Positions 26,495 through 34,763 of a stretch of 64,000 nucleotides of DNA are shown in pieces. The stretch spans positions 99,882 through 163,881 of the forward strand of contig DASYAE010000021.1 in the NCBI GenBank assembly GCA_036501535.1, given 5' to 3'. Below the pieces are notes generated by a model. It was not told the DNA's origin. It ran no database searches and saw nothing but the letters and a program-made list of their open reading frames with translations. A program made the translations under genes and the position numbers. Numbering within the stretch: position 1 is the stretch's first letter; the number at the start of each line of letters is the position of its first letter. This stretch comes from DASYAE01 sp036501535 (GTDB taxonomy: Bacteria > Actinomycetota > Actinomycetes > Streptomycetales > Catenulisporaceae).

Positions 26495-27181
26495 GTGCCC
26501 ATACCGCCCGACGCCGTGTTCTTCGACATGGACGGAACGCTGGTCGACTCCGAGCCGCTCTGGTTCGAGACCGAGGTCGGCATCGTCGCCGAATACGGCT
26601 TCGAACTCGGCCGGGAGCACTGGGTGAACGTGCTCGGCCAGCCCAACGACGTCGCCGTGGCGTATCTGCTGCAGGTCAGCGGCGCTCCGCTCACCCCGGC
26701 CGAGCTGAACCGGCGGATCGAGGCGGCGATGGAGGCGGCGCTCGGCCGCGGCGTCGAACCGGTGCCCGGCGCCAAGCAGCTGCTCAACGACCTCAACGCG
26801 GCCGGGATCCCGCTCGCGCTGGTCTCCGCCTCCTCGCGGCGGATCGTCGACGCCTGCCTCGCCTCGATCGGCGCCGACCACTTCGCCTTCACCGTGTCCG
26901 GCGACGACGTGACGCACGGCAAGCCGCATCCGGAGCCGTACCTCTCGGCCGCCCGGCACTTCGGCGTCGCGCCGGAGCGCTGCGCCGTCGTGGAGGACTC
27001 GCCCAACGGCGCGGCCTCGGGCGCCGCCGCCGGCTGCCGCGTGGTCGCCGTGCCGCAGCGCGAAGCGCTCATCGGGCCGCATCCGCTGATCACCGTCGCC
27101 GGCTCGCTCGCCGAGGTCACCCTCGAGTCCCTGCGCGCCCTTTTCGTCCCCGGTCCGACCGGTGACCGCTCATCTCGGTAG
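26495..27181 (+). CDS. HAD family hydrolase (beta-phosphoglucomutase-like)
   Basis: 228 residues. Motif I FFDMDGTLVDSEP holds the nucleophile and acid Asp. LVSASSRR is motif II, the Lys of HGKPHPEPY motif III and VVEDSPNGAASGAAAG motif IV. The cap domain lies between motifs I and II (residues 20-85). It should hydrolyse a small phosphate ester or isomerise a sugar phosphate. The GTG start has no clear ribosome site. Confidence 0.92.
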   Translation: MPIPPDAVFFDMDGTLVDSEPLWFETEVGIVAEYGFELGREHWVNVLGQPNDVAVAYLLQVSGAPLTPAELNRRIEAAMEAALGRGVEPVPGAKQLLNDLNAAGIPLALVSASSRRIVDACLASIGADHFAFTVSGDDVTHGKPHPEPYLSAARHFGVAPERCAVVEDSPNGAASGAAAGCRVVAVPQREALIGPHPLITVAGSLAEVTLESLRALFVPGPTGDRSSR

Positions 27182-27265
27182 GCCGCTGCACCGCCCACTA
27201 CATCCATCGGTTTCTGTAGGCATCCAAACGGACCTCTGACCCTGACGCGGCGGACGGAGTTCGGC

Positions 27266-27271
27266 TAGGTT
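27266..27271 (+). promoter_or_regulatory. -35/-10 promoter of tldD, leaderless candidate
   Basis: TAGGTT ends 7 nt before ATG 27279, with CTGACG (27242-27247) 18 nt upstream of it as a fair -35. Confidence 0.5.
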
Positions 27272-27278
27272 GTCGCCC

Positions 27279-28841
27279 ATGCCTGAACATGACGACGAGA
27301 CAGGCCGCGCCGAGCCGCGCGAGATCGACCCCTCCTTCCTGGCCCTGCCGCTGCGGCAGATGGCCGAGGCCGCGCTGGAGCGGGCCGGCCGGCTCGGGGC
27401 GAGCCACGCGGACTTCCGCTGCGAGCGGGTGCGCAGCCAGCTGATCCGGCTGCGCGACGGCGAGCTCGACGGGGCCAACGACCTCTCCGACGCAGGGATC
27501 TGCGTCCGGGTGATACACAACGGGACCTGGGGGTTCGCGGCGGGCCTCGCGCACACCCCGCAGGAGGCGGCGCGGCTGGCCGAGCAGGCGGTGCGGGTCG
27601 CCGAGGTGTGCGCTCCGGTCAACTCGGTCCCGGTGCGGCTGGCCGACGAGCCCTCGCACGGCGAGCGGACCTGGATCTCCTCCTACGACATCGATCCCTT
27701 CGACGTGCCCGACGCGGAGAAGATCGCGCTGCTGGCCGACCGCTCGCGGCGGCTGATGGCGGCGCCAGGCGTGGATCACGTCGATGCATACGTATACGCC
27801 GTGCGGGAGAACAAGTTCTACGCGGACGTGAACGGAACGATCACCACGCAGCAGCGGGTGCGTATTCATCCCGAGTTCGAGGCCGTCTCGGTGAACAAGG
27901 AGACCGGCGCCTTCGAGTCGATGCGCACCCTGTTCCCGCCGGCCGGCCGCGGCTGGGAGTACGCGGCCGGGGCGGGTCGCTGGGACTGGGACGCCGAGCT
28001 CGCCGCACTGCCCGGCCTGCTGGCCGACCGGGTCGCCGCCCCGTCGGTCGAGCCGGGCGAGTACGACCTGGTGATCGACCCGTCCAACCTCTGGCTGACC
28101 ATCCACGAGTCGATCGGGCACGCCACCGAACTCGACCGGGCGCTCGGCTTCGAGGCGGCCTACGCCGGCACCTCGTTCGCCACCCCGGACAAGCTCGGCA
28201 CGCTGCGCTACGGCTCGCCGGTGATGAACGTGACCGGCGACCGGCTGGTCGAGCACGGCCTGTCCACCATCGGCTTCGACGACGAGGGCGTCGAGGCGCA
28301 GCGCTGGGACATCGTCAAGGACGGCGTCCTGGTCGGCTACCAGCTCGACCGCAGCATCGCCGGGCACAGCGCGGGGCTCAACATCGCGGTGGGCTACCGG
28401 TCCAACGGCTGCGCCTACGCCGACTCGTCCGGCCACACGCCGGTGCAGCGGATGGCGAACGTCTCGCTGCAGCCGGACCCGGACGGCCCGTCCACCGAGG
28501 AGCTGATCTCGCGGGTCTCCCGCGGCCTGTACATCATGGGCGACAAGTCCTGGTCGATCGACATGCAGCGGTACAACTTCCAGTTCACCGGGCAGCGCGC
28601 CTTCCTGATCGAGGACGGCCGGCTGGCCGGCCAGGTCAAGGACTTCGCGTATCAGGCCACGACGACGGACTTCTGGGGCGCGATGGAGGCGGTCGGCGGG
28701 CCGCAGACGTACGTGCTCGGCGGGGCGTTCAACTGCGGCAAGGGCCAGCCCGGGCAGGTCGCCCCGGTCTCGCACGGCTGCCCCTCGGCGCTGTTCCGGG
28801 GCGTGCGGATCCTCAACACGGTTCAGGAGGGTGGTCGATGA
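27279..28841 (+). CDS. tldD: TldD family metalloprotease
   Basis: 520 residues. WLTIHESIGHATELDRALG contains the zinc motif HExxxH (His276, Glu277, His281) that marks the catalytic TldD subunit. GGAFNCGKGQPGQ and SHGCPSALFRGVRI are the usual C-terminal signatures. With TldE/PmbA it forms a heterodimer that degrades unfolded or leader peptides in known systems. The stop overlaps the pmbA ATG (ATGA). An in-frame TTG 9 nt upstream is unlikely as start. Confidence 0.93.
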   Translation: MPEHDDETGRAEPREIDPSFLALPLRQMAEAALERAGRLGASHADFRCERVRSQLIRLRDGELDGANDLSDAGICVRVIHNGTWGFAAGLAHTPQEAARLAEQAVRVAEVCAPVNSVPVRLADEPSHGERTWISSYDIDPFDVPDAEKIALLADRSRRLMAAPGVDHVDAYVYAVRENKFYADVNGTITTQQRVRIHPEFEAVSVNKETGAFESMRTLFPPAGRGWEYAAGAGRWDWDAELAALPGLLADRVAAPSVEPGEYDLVIDPSNLWLTIHESIGHATELDRALGFEAAYAGTSFATPDKLGTLRYGSPVMNVTGDRLVEHGLSTIGFDDEGVEAQRWDIVKDGVLVGYQLDRSIAGHSAGLNIAVGYRSNGCAYADSSGHTPVQRMANVSLQPDPDGPSTEELISRVSRGLYIMGDKSWSIDMQRYNFQFTGQRAFLIEDGRLAGQVKDFAYQATTTDFWGAMEAVGGPQTYVLGGAFNCGKGQPGQVAPVSHGCPSALFRGVRILNTVQEGGR

Positions 28842-30265
28842 GCGGCACGAACGGAGGCTGGAAGGCGCAGGAGCTGGCCGAGCGGGCGCTGGAGCTGTCC
28901 GCCGCGGACGGCGCCGTGGTGCTGGTGGAGGAGTCCTCCACGGCCAACCTGCGCTGGGCCAGCAACACCCTGACGACCAACGGCGTCGCGCAGAACCGCA
29001 GGGTCACCGTGATCTCGGTGGTCGACGGCGAGGGCGGCCGCTCCGCCGCGGTGGTCTCGAAGGCCGGCGTCGGCGCCGAGGACCTGCCGGACCTGGTGCG
29101 CGCGGCCGAGCGGGCGGCGCGGCAGACCGGCCCCGCGCCGGACGCGCAGCCGCTGGTCGGCGCGTCCGAGGCGGCGGGGTCGCCGGGCGCGGCGCTGGCG
29201 GCGAAGGCCTGGTCCGACGAGCCGGCGCGCACCTCGATCGACGCGTTCGCCGGGTTCACCCCGCAGCTCGGCGAGGCCTTCCGGCGGGCCGGCGCCGAGA
29301 ACCGGCTGCTGTTCGGCTTCGCCGAGCACACGGTGTCCTCGACCTACCTGGCCACCTCGGCCGGCGTGCGGCTCAAGCACGACCAGCCGACCGGCAAGCT
29401 GGAGCTGAACGCGAAGAGCCCGGACTTCGCCCGCTCGGCCTGGGCCGGGGCGCAGGGCCGCGAGTTCGGCGCGATGGACGTCGTGGCGATGGACGCGGAG
29501 CTGACCCGGCGGCTGGCCTGGCAGGAGCGCCGGGTGGACCTCCCGGCCGGCCGGTACGAGACGCTGATGCCGGCCAGCGCGGTCGCAGACCTCTACGTCT
29601 ACATGATGTGGATCGCGTCGGCCCGGGACGCGGCGGACGGGCGCACCGTGTTCTCCAGCCCCGGCGGCGGGACCAAGGTCGGCACCCGGATCGGCCCGGA
29701 GGGGCTGCGGATCTGGTCCGACCCGTCCGCGCCGGGCCTGGAGTGCACCCCGTTCAACGAGGCGCACACCTCCGACTCCAGCCAGTCGGTGTTCGACAAC
29801 GGCCTCCCGCTGGCCGAGACCGACTGGGTGCGCGACGGCGTGCTGGAGCGGCTGCGCACCACCCGCCACTCGGCCGCACAGACCGGCCTGCCGCTCGCCC
29901 CGCCGGTCGACAACCTGCTGATGGACGCCGGCGGCCAGGCGAGCCTGGAGGAGCTGACCGCGCGGACCGAGCGCGGCCTGCTGCTGACCTGCCTGTGGTA
30001 CATCCGCGAGGTGGACCCGCAGTCTCTGCTGCTGACCGGCTTGACCCGGGACGGGGTCTACCTCGTCGAGGGCGGCGAGGTGACCGGCGTGGTGAACAAC
30101 TTCCGGTTCAACGAGTCCCCGGTCGACCTGCTCGGCCGGATCGTCGAGGCCGGCCGCCCGGAGCAGTGCCTGCCGCGGGAGTGGGGCGACTACTTCACCC
30201 GCGCGTGCGTGCCGCCGCTGCATGTCGCGGACTTCAACATGTCGTCCGTGTCAAAGGCGAATTAG
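28838..30265 (+). CDS. pmbA: PmbA/TldE family protein
   Basis: 475 residues, partner of TldD. It lacks the HExxxH zinc motif, as expected for TldE. It retains the fold markers TSDSSQSVFDNGLPL, the centre DNLLMDAGGQASLEEL, and the end GVVNNFRFNESPVDLLGRI. ATG 28838 has AGGAGG 7 nt upstream and overlaps the tldD stop by 4 nt, so both should be made in equal amounts. No precursor-peptide gene is evident nearby. Confidence 0.92.
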   Translation: MSGTNGGWKAQELAERALELSAADGAVVLVEESSTANLRWASNTLTTNGVAQNRRVTVISVVDGEGGRSAAVVSKAGVGAEDLPDLVRAAERAARQTGPAPDAQPLVGASEAAGSPGAALAAKAWSDEPARTSIDAFAGFTPQLGEAFRRAGAENRLLFGFAEHTVSSTYLATSAGVRLKHDQPTGKLELNAKSPDFARSAWAGAQGREFGAMDVVAMDAELTRRLAWQERRVDLPAGRYETLMPASAVADLYVYMMWIASARDAADGRTVFSSPGGGTKVGTRIGPEGLRIWSDPSAPGLECTPFNEAHTSDSSQSVFDNGLPLAETDWVRDGVLERLRTTRHSAAQTGLPLAPPVDNLLMDAGGQASLEELTARTERGLLLTCLWYIREVDPQSLLLTGLTRDGVYLVEGGEVTGVVNNFRFNESPVDLLGRIVEAGRPEQCLPREWGDYFTRACVPPLHVADFNMSSVSKAN

Positions 30266-30287
30266 GGATCTGATCCGGTGTGGCGGG

Positions 30288-30333
30288 GCCGGGCCGGGCC
30301 GGACGCCTGATGGGGCGTCCGGGCCGGCCCGGC
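30288..30333 (+). terminator. Hairpin terminator after pmbA
   Basis: 20-bp arms (30288-30307 and 30314-30333) with one mismatch and a 6-nt loop, 22 nt after the pmbA stop. Confidence 0.7.
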
Positions 30334-30357
30334 TGGCTGCGTGGTCGGGAGACCGGT

Positions 30358-30726
30358 GTGAGAGCTGACTGGTCCGCGGGCGCGGACAAGCTCGCCGCAC
30401 TTCGGCTCGGGCAGCGGTTGGTGGTGGAGGTCCCCGCCTCGCGGCCCGGCCGCCGCGCCTTCGTCGACATCACGCCGCAGCAGGACTCTGCGGACGGCGC
30501 GGCGCGGCGGGAAGGCTGGACGCGCAGCGACACCGCGCGCGGATTCCGGCTGGAGCACCGCGAATATGATGCCGACCGTCTCGCAGGGTTCGACTACGAC
30601 CGTGGCGCGGCGCTGGTGCGCGGCGTTCGCGTCGAGGGCGAGGAGGCGCTGCTCGCCGCCCTCGACGCGTGGTCGCTGCGGCCGGACCGGTTCGACTATC
30701 CGTGGCGGACGGACGATCCGCGGTAG
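30358..30726 (+). CDS. Small conserved-type hypothetical protein
   Basis: 122 residues from GTG 30358, with GGGAG 6 nt upstream. The sequence is soluble and mixed charge: RLVVEVPASRPGRRAFVDITPQ in the first half, DRLAGFDYDRGAALVRGVRV later, ending FDYPWRTDDPR. I do not recognise a family. The strong ribosome site and steady codon bias support coding. It starts 24 nt after the pmbA terminator. Confidence 0.55.
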   Translation: MRADWSAGADKLAALRLGQRLVVEVPASRPGRRAFVDITPQQDSADGAARREGWTRSDTARGFRLEHREYDADRLAGFDYDRGAALVRGVRVEGEEALLAALDAWSLRPDRFDYPWRTDDPR

Positions 30727-30968
30727 CGGATTTACAGAGACGATCGATTCGTAGCTCAGTGAGCCCGTGACCAGCGGCGGAGCCGTCTGGTGTCTGGCGA
30801 ACGCCACTTCCGTAGTACACCTGTGTCACGTCCGACCTCGAATGTATTGCAGTGTCCCTCAATCGAAGCGCCGACAAGCAGCGGCTCTCAATTCCGCAAC
30901 TTCGGTTGTGATCAGAGTCCTGACCGTGCTTCGCTCCCGCAAGCGAACTGTCTGAGGGGGCTACACAC

Positions 30969-31409
30969 ATGCCGAAGGCGATCAACCTGCCGCCCAACTG
31001 GCCGCCGCTCAAGGAACTCGACGACTGGGACGCTGCCGACTTGCCGGATGCGCCTGCCGACTGGCAGTTTGAGATACGGATCAGCTGGTGGCAGTGGTTG
31101 CGCCGGAGTCTTGGCTTTGTAGTCACTCTGATTATCGCCATCGTGCTTACCTGTATGGCTGTCGCCGGGGGCGGGCTCCTCTACTACCGGCCCTCATCGA
31201 GACCGTTGCGGTCTACTTGTTCATGGACTCCTGCTGCCCGTCGAAGCAGGGGCGCTGCGCTGCTGGTGTGGCAGGTGAAGGAATCGACCTTCGAAGCTTT
31301 CGCGACGGGTCCCGATCCTGTCCGGATCCGGTCAGACGTCGATTCCCGCGAGGGCGTGCGGCACGTACGGCTCCTCCAACTCGGCGACCTCGTCGTCGGC
31401 GAGGTCTAG
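30969..31409 (+). CDS. Small single-pass membrane protein, probably 3'-truncated
   Basis: 146 codons. Residues 1-45 are Pro/Asp/Trp rich (INLPPNWPPLKELDDWD), followed by WWQWLRRSLG and a strong membrane segment (about 49-72). The rest (75-146) has no recognisable pattern and runs 78 nt into the antisense of an aldo/keto reductase, as a frame does after losing its true end. GAGGGGG 8 nt before the ATG is a good ribosome site. The DNA here and for 240 bp upstream is visibly less GC-rich than the neighbours. Unknown function. Confidence 0.5.
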   Translation: MPKAINLPPNWPPLKELDDWDAADLPDAPADWQFEIRISWWQWLRRSLGFVVTLIIAIVLTCMAVAGGGLLYYRPSSRPLRSTCSWTPAARRSRGAALLVWQVKESTFEAFATGPDPVRIRSDVDSREGVRHVRLLQLGDLVVGEV

Positions 31410-32309
31410 GTCGAGGGCGGCGAGGGCGTCGTCGAGGTGGTGCGGCTTGCTGGTGCCGACGATCGGGGCGGTGACCGCCGGGTTGCGGGCCAGCCAGGCC
31501 AGGGCGACCTGCGCGCGGGGGATGCCACGGCGCTCGGCGACGCGGGCGACCGCCTCGACGATCTGCCGGTCGGAGTCCGGGTAGAGGCTGACGAACTGGT
31601 CGGTCCCGGCGCGCTCGGTGCTCTCGTCCCAGTCGCGGGTCAGCCGGCCGCGGGCCAGCGGGCTCCACGGGATGACCCCGATGCCCTGGTCCGCGCACAG
31701 CGGCAGCATCTCCCGCTCCTCCTCGCGGTAGAGCAGGTTGTAATGATTCTGCATGCTGACGAACTTGGTCCAGCCGTGCAGCTCGCTGGTGTAGAGCGCC
31801 TTGGTGAACTGCCAGGCGGGCATCGACGAGGCGCCGACGTAGCGCACCTTGCCTGCCTTGACCGCGTCGTGCAGCGCCTCGAGGGTCTCCTCGATCGGCG
31901 TCGCGGGGTCCCAGCGGTGGATCTGGTAGAGGTCGACGAAGTCGGTGCCGAGGCGGCTCAGGCTGGCGTCGAGCTGGGCCAGGATCGCCTTGCGGGACAG
32001 GCCGCGGCCGCTGGGGCCGGGCCGGGTGGGGAAGAAGACCTTGGTGGCGATCACCACGTCGTCCCGGTCGGCGAAGTCGGCCAGGGCCCGGCCGAGGATC
32101 TCCTCGCTGGAGCCGCCGGAATAGCTGTTCGCCGTGTCGAAGAAGTTGACCCCCGCCTCGAGCGCCCGCTTGATGTAGCCGCGCGCCTCGTCCTCCTGCA
32201 CCACCCACGCGTGGCCGCCGCGCTTCGGGTCGCCGAAGCTCATGCAGCCGAGTACGAGCCTTGAGACCTTCAGGCCGGTGCCGCCGAGGGTGCGGTATTC
32301 CATCGCCAT
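31332..32309 (-). CDS. Aldo/keto reductase
   Basis: 325 residues. DTANSYSGGSSEE gives Asp/Tyr, IATKVFFPT Lys and YQIHRWD His. PWSPLARGRLTRDWDEST and IVGTSKPHHLDDAL are typical of the AKR subgroup with YajO/YhdN-like members. ATG 32309 has GGGAG 7 nt upstream. It lies downstream of a TetR gene on the same strand, so the two may be co-transcribed. Confidence 0.92.
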   Translation of the reverse strand: MAMEYRTLGGTGLKVSRLVLGCMSFGDPKRGGHAWVVQEDEARGYIKRALEAGVNFFDTANSYSGGSSEEILGRALADFADRDDVVIATKVFFPTRPGPSGRGLSRKAILAQLDASLSRLGTDFVDLYQIHRWDPATPIEETLEALHDAVKAGKVRYVGASSMPAWQFTKALYTSELHGWTKFVSMQNHYNLLYREEEREMLPLCADQGIGVIPWSPLARGRLTRDWDESTERAGTDQFVSLYPDSDRQIVEAVARVAERRGIPRAQVALAWLARNPAVTAPIVGTSKPHHLDDALAALDLDLADDEVAELEEPYVPHALAGIDV

Positions 32310-32431
32310 CTGCTTCTCCCGTCCGCGATCCGGTTCCGCCGCGCGCGGCTCCGGTTCGATCTTCCAGGAAGATCATCCCACGCAGCGGCGGCTGGCTATC
32401 GTCGCGTACCCGCTCAGCCGTTTCTACGCTT

Positions 32432-33085
32432 CTACGCGAGGCTGTTCGCGACGAACGTGAGGGTGAGTTCCTCGATCCGCTGACGGTCGGCGTCCGGGGC
32501 GTTGCGCAGCGGGCCCTGTCCGGCCAGCACGGCGAGCCCGTGCACGGCGGACCAGATGGGGTATTCCATGCCGTCGCGGCGCTCGGGGGTCAGCGTGCCG
32601 GCGTCGACCAGTTCATCCAGTACCGTGCGCAGTTGGCCCAGGGGGGTGCGGTCCGGGCCCGCGGTCTCGGTGGCGGGAGCGTACGCGTGTCGCTGCGGCA
32701 GGGCGAACGCTGTGGCGAACAGGCCGGGTTCTTCGCGCGCGAACTTGAGGTAGGTCGCGCCGATCGCGCCGAGGCGCAGGAAGGCCGCGGTGGGGTCGCC
32801 GTGCTCGCCGTCCACTGCGGCGACCTCGGCGGCCATCCGGTCGCCCAGTTCCCGCATGGCCGCCGTGCAGACCGCGGCGAGCAGTTCGTCCCGGTCGGCG
32901 AAGTGGCGGTAGGCGGCGTTGGGCACGACACCGACGATCCGCGTGGCCTCCCGCAGCACCACGGCGTCGGGGCCCCCGGTGCGGGCCAGCTCGACTCCCG
33001 CGGCGATCAGGCCGTCGCGGACCGCGCCACGCGGTCGCCGGCTTCCCGTCGGGGACGTTTCCGCTGTTGATGGGCCCGGGTTCAC
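32432..33085 (-). CDS. TetR family regulator
   Basis: 217 residues from GTG 33085. The helix-turn-helix near 40-70 includes LREATRIVGVVPNAAYRHFADRDEL, and the C-terminus matches the TetR_C_33/WHG type (GATYLKFAREEPGLFATAF). A TATCCT box 6 nt upstream suggests a leaderless start. Two perfect GTGGACnnnGTCCAC palindromes lie 17 and 45 nt beyond the start, towards the divergent hydrolase gene, and are its likely operators. It is probably autoregulatory. Confidence 0.88.
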   Translation of the reverse strand: MNPGPSTAETSPTGSRRPRGAVRDGLIAAGVELARTGGPDAVVLREATRIVGVVPNAAYRHFADRDELLAAVCTAAMRELGDRMAAEVAAVDGEHGDPTAAFLRLGAIGATYLKFAREEPGLFATAFALPQRHAYAPATETAGPDRTPLGQLRTVLDELVDAGTLTPERRDGMEYPIWSAVHGLAVLAGQGPLRNAPDADRQRIEELTLTFVANSLA

Positions 33086-33091
33086 CGGCTC

Positions 33092-33097
33092 AGGATA
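33092..33097 (-). promoter_or_regulatory. -10 box TATCCT of the tetR gene, leaderless candidate
   Basis: On the minus strand TATCCT ends 6 nt before GTG 33085. The first palindrome starts 5 nt beyond the box, covering the -35 side. Confidence 0.45.
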
Positions 33098-33102
33098 GCA
33101 AT

Positions 33103-33145
33103 GTGGACAGCGTCCACAAGATGCGTTAATGTGGACAGCGTCCAC
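33103..33145. promoter_or_regulatory. Two perfect 15-bp operators GTGGACAGCGTCCAC
   Basis: Identical palindromes at 33103-33117 and 33131-33145, 28 bp centre to centre. The first covers the tetR promoter. The second ends immediately before a TAAACT box (33146-33151) that could be the -10 of the hydrolase operon. Confidence 0.8.
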
Positions 33146-33180
33146 TAAACTTCGGCTCCGGCTACGGCGGGGAGATCACG

Positions 33181-34233
33181 ATGGGCACGGGCGCAGCGAC
33201 AACAAACACAGCGGCAGATGCTCCGCGGCGGGCTCGGGCATGGGTGACCGCGGACGAGTGGTTCTCCGGCGGGCGTCGGGTCTGGTACGACCCCGCCGCC
33301 GTGCGGGTGCTGCCGGATGGTGAGGGTGCTGCGACATCCGGCGCGCTCCGGGTCTTCGAACGCGTCGTCGGAGCCGGGCAGCGGGCGGAGCGGCAAGAGG
33401 ACGCCTTGTGGCTCACGATGCTGCCCGGTTTCCCGGACGGGTCGTACGGCTGGGCCCAGGTGGATCGGCTGCTCGGCGCCGATCCGTGCCCGCGGCTGTA
33501 TGTCGAGCCGATCGGGCAGGGCGACTCGGACAAGCCGAAGCGGCACAAGTACTCGACCATCGAGCGGGCGGATCTGGTAGGGGCCCTGTGGCGGCACCAC
33601 GGCGTGCGCCGGACCGTCGCGGTGAGTTTCGACTACACATCGCTCGCGCTGCTTGAACTGCTGCGCCGCCAGGCTGAACGGGCCGATACTGCCGCGCCGG
33701 CGATCACCGGGGTGTTCATGGTCAACGGCGGTCTTTTCGTCGACGCGCACACGCATCCGTTGCGGGGCACGCCGATGCTGCGCTCGCCGTTCGGCGCCCT
33801 GGCGGCTCGCGGTTCGCAGCGTTCTGCGGCGGTGTTCGCGCAGGGTTGGCGGCAGGCGCGCATGTACTCCCGCGACTACCAGCCCACCTCCACCGAGCTG
33901 ACCGAACTGTGGTCGGCGCTCACACGGCACGACGGCGCGGCCTTCCTGCACGACGGGGCGGGCTTCGTCAAGGAGCACCGCCGCAATGCCCGGCGCTGGG
34001 ACCTCGCCGCCGTCGCCCGCGAGCTGGACGGCGCGGTCGCCCTGTACGTCGGCGGCAGTGACGAAGACCCCTACGAACACCGCCAGATCGCCGCCACCCG
34101 CGAGCGTGTGCCCGAGGCCGGGATCGTCACGTTCCCCGGCGGGCACCTCACCACCAGCGAGCATCCGGACCTGCTCGCCGAAGCCATTCGCAACGTGTAT
34201 GCGAGCCTTGAGACCGAATGGAGTGCGTCGTGA
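33181..34233 (+). CDS. Alpha/beta hydrolase with probable Asp nucleophile
   Basis: 350 residues. LWLTMLPGFPDGSYGWAQV resembles the oxyanion HGxP region. The nucleophile elbow reads SFDYTS, so the nucleophile is Asp151 rather than Ser, as in haloalkane dehalogenases and epoxide hydrolases. Asp294 (GGSDEDPY) and His322 (FPGGHLTT) complete a triad. ATG 33181 has GGGGAG 5 nt upstream. It overlaps the following carbonic anhydrase by GTGA and is probably controlled by the divergent TetR. Confidence 0.8.
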   Translation: MGTGAATTNTAADAPRRARAWVTADEWFSGGRRVWYDPAAVRVLPDGEGAATSGALRVFERVVGAGQRAERQEDALWLTMLPGFPDGSYGWAQVDRLLGADPCPRLYVEPIGQGDSDKPKRHKYSTIERADLVGALWRHHGVRRTVAVSFDYTSLALLELLRRQAERADTAAPAITGVFMVNGGLFVDAHTHPLRGTPMLRSPFGALAARGSQRSAAVFAQGWRQARMYSRDYQPTSTELTELWSALTRHDGAAFLHDGAGFVKEHRRNARRWDLAAVARELDGAVALYVGGSDEDPYEHRQIAATRERVPEAGIVTFPGGHLTTSEHPDLLAEAIRNVYASLETEWSAS

Positions 34234-34751
34234 CCAGAATGACCCCGCTGCTCGAGCGCAACGAGCGCTTCGCCCGCGAATTCACGCCGGTGCCGCTCGG
34301 CGCGCCCGCTACCGGACTGGTCGTCGTGACCTGCCTCGACCACCGGGTCGACCCGGCGATCGTGCTCGGCCTGCAGCTCGGCGACACGCTCGTCATCCGC
34401 AACGCCGGCGGACGCGTCACCCCGGGCGTCGTCGACGACATCGCCTTTCTCACGTTCCTGGCCGGGAAGCTCTTCGGCGCGGCGGACAAGCTCTTCGAGG
34501 TCGCGGTCATCCACCACACGCAGTGCGGGACGGGCTTCCTCGCCGACCCCGGGTTCAGGCGCGAGGCCGCCGAGGCGACCGGCGTCTCCGAGGCGTCGCT
34601 GGAAGCCACCGCGGTCGCCGATCCGTACGCCACCGTCAAGGTCGATGTCGGGCGGCTGCTCGCTTCGCCCTCGCTCTCGACCAAGGTGAGCGTCTCCGGC
34701 CACGTATACGACATCGAGACGGGACGCGTCACCACGGTTCTCGACGCGTGA
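34230..34751 (+). CDS. Beta-type carbonic anhydrase family protein
   Basis: 173 residues. The zinc and active-site residues are visible: Cys35, Asp37 and Arg39 in TCLDHR, then His96 and Cys99 in HHTQCG. It should interconvert CO2 and bicarbonate, although the family includes members acting on other small carbon compounds such as CS2 or COS. GTG 34230 overlaps the hydrolase stop by 4 nt, so it is translated with it. Confidence 0.88.
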   Translation: MTRMTPLLERNERFAREFTPVPLGAPATGLVVVTCLDHRVDPAIVLGLQLGDTLVIRNAGGRVTPGVVDDIAFLTFLAGKLFGAADKLFEVAVIHHTQCGTGFLADPGFRREAAEATGVSEASLEATAVADPYATVKVDVGRLLASPSLSTKVSVSGHVYDIETGRVTTVLDA

Positions 34752-34763
34752 AATGCAGCCGCC

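Noticed and set aside
23354..27082. Very long antisense open frame opposite metH and the HAD gene
   Set aside because: It is the complement of GC-rich codons, has no family motif, and the sense strand carries clear enzymes.
30745..30775. tRNA-like A-box (GTAGCTCAGTGAG)
   Set aside because: No matching T-loop (GGTTCGA-type) follows within tRNA distance and no cloverleaf closes.
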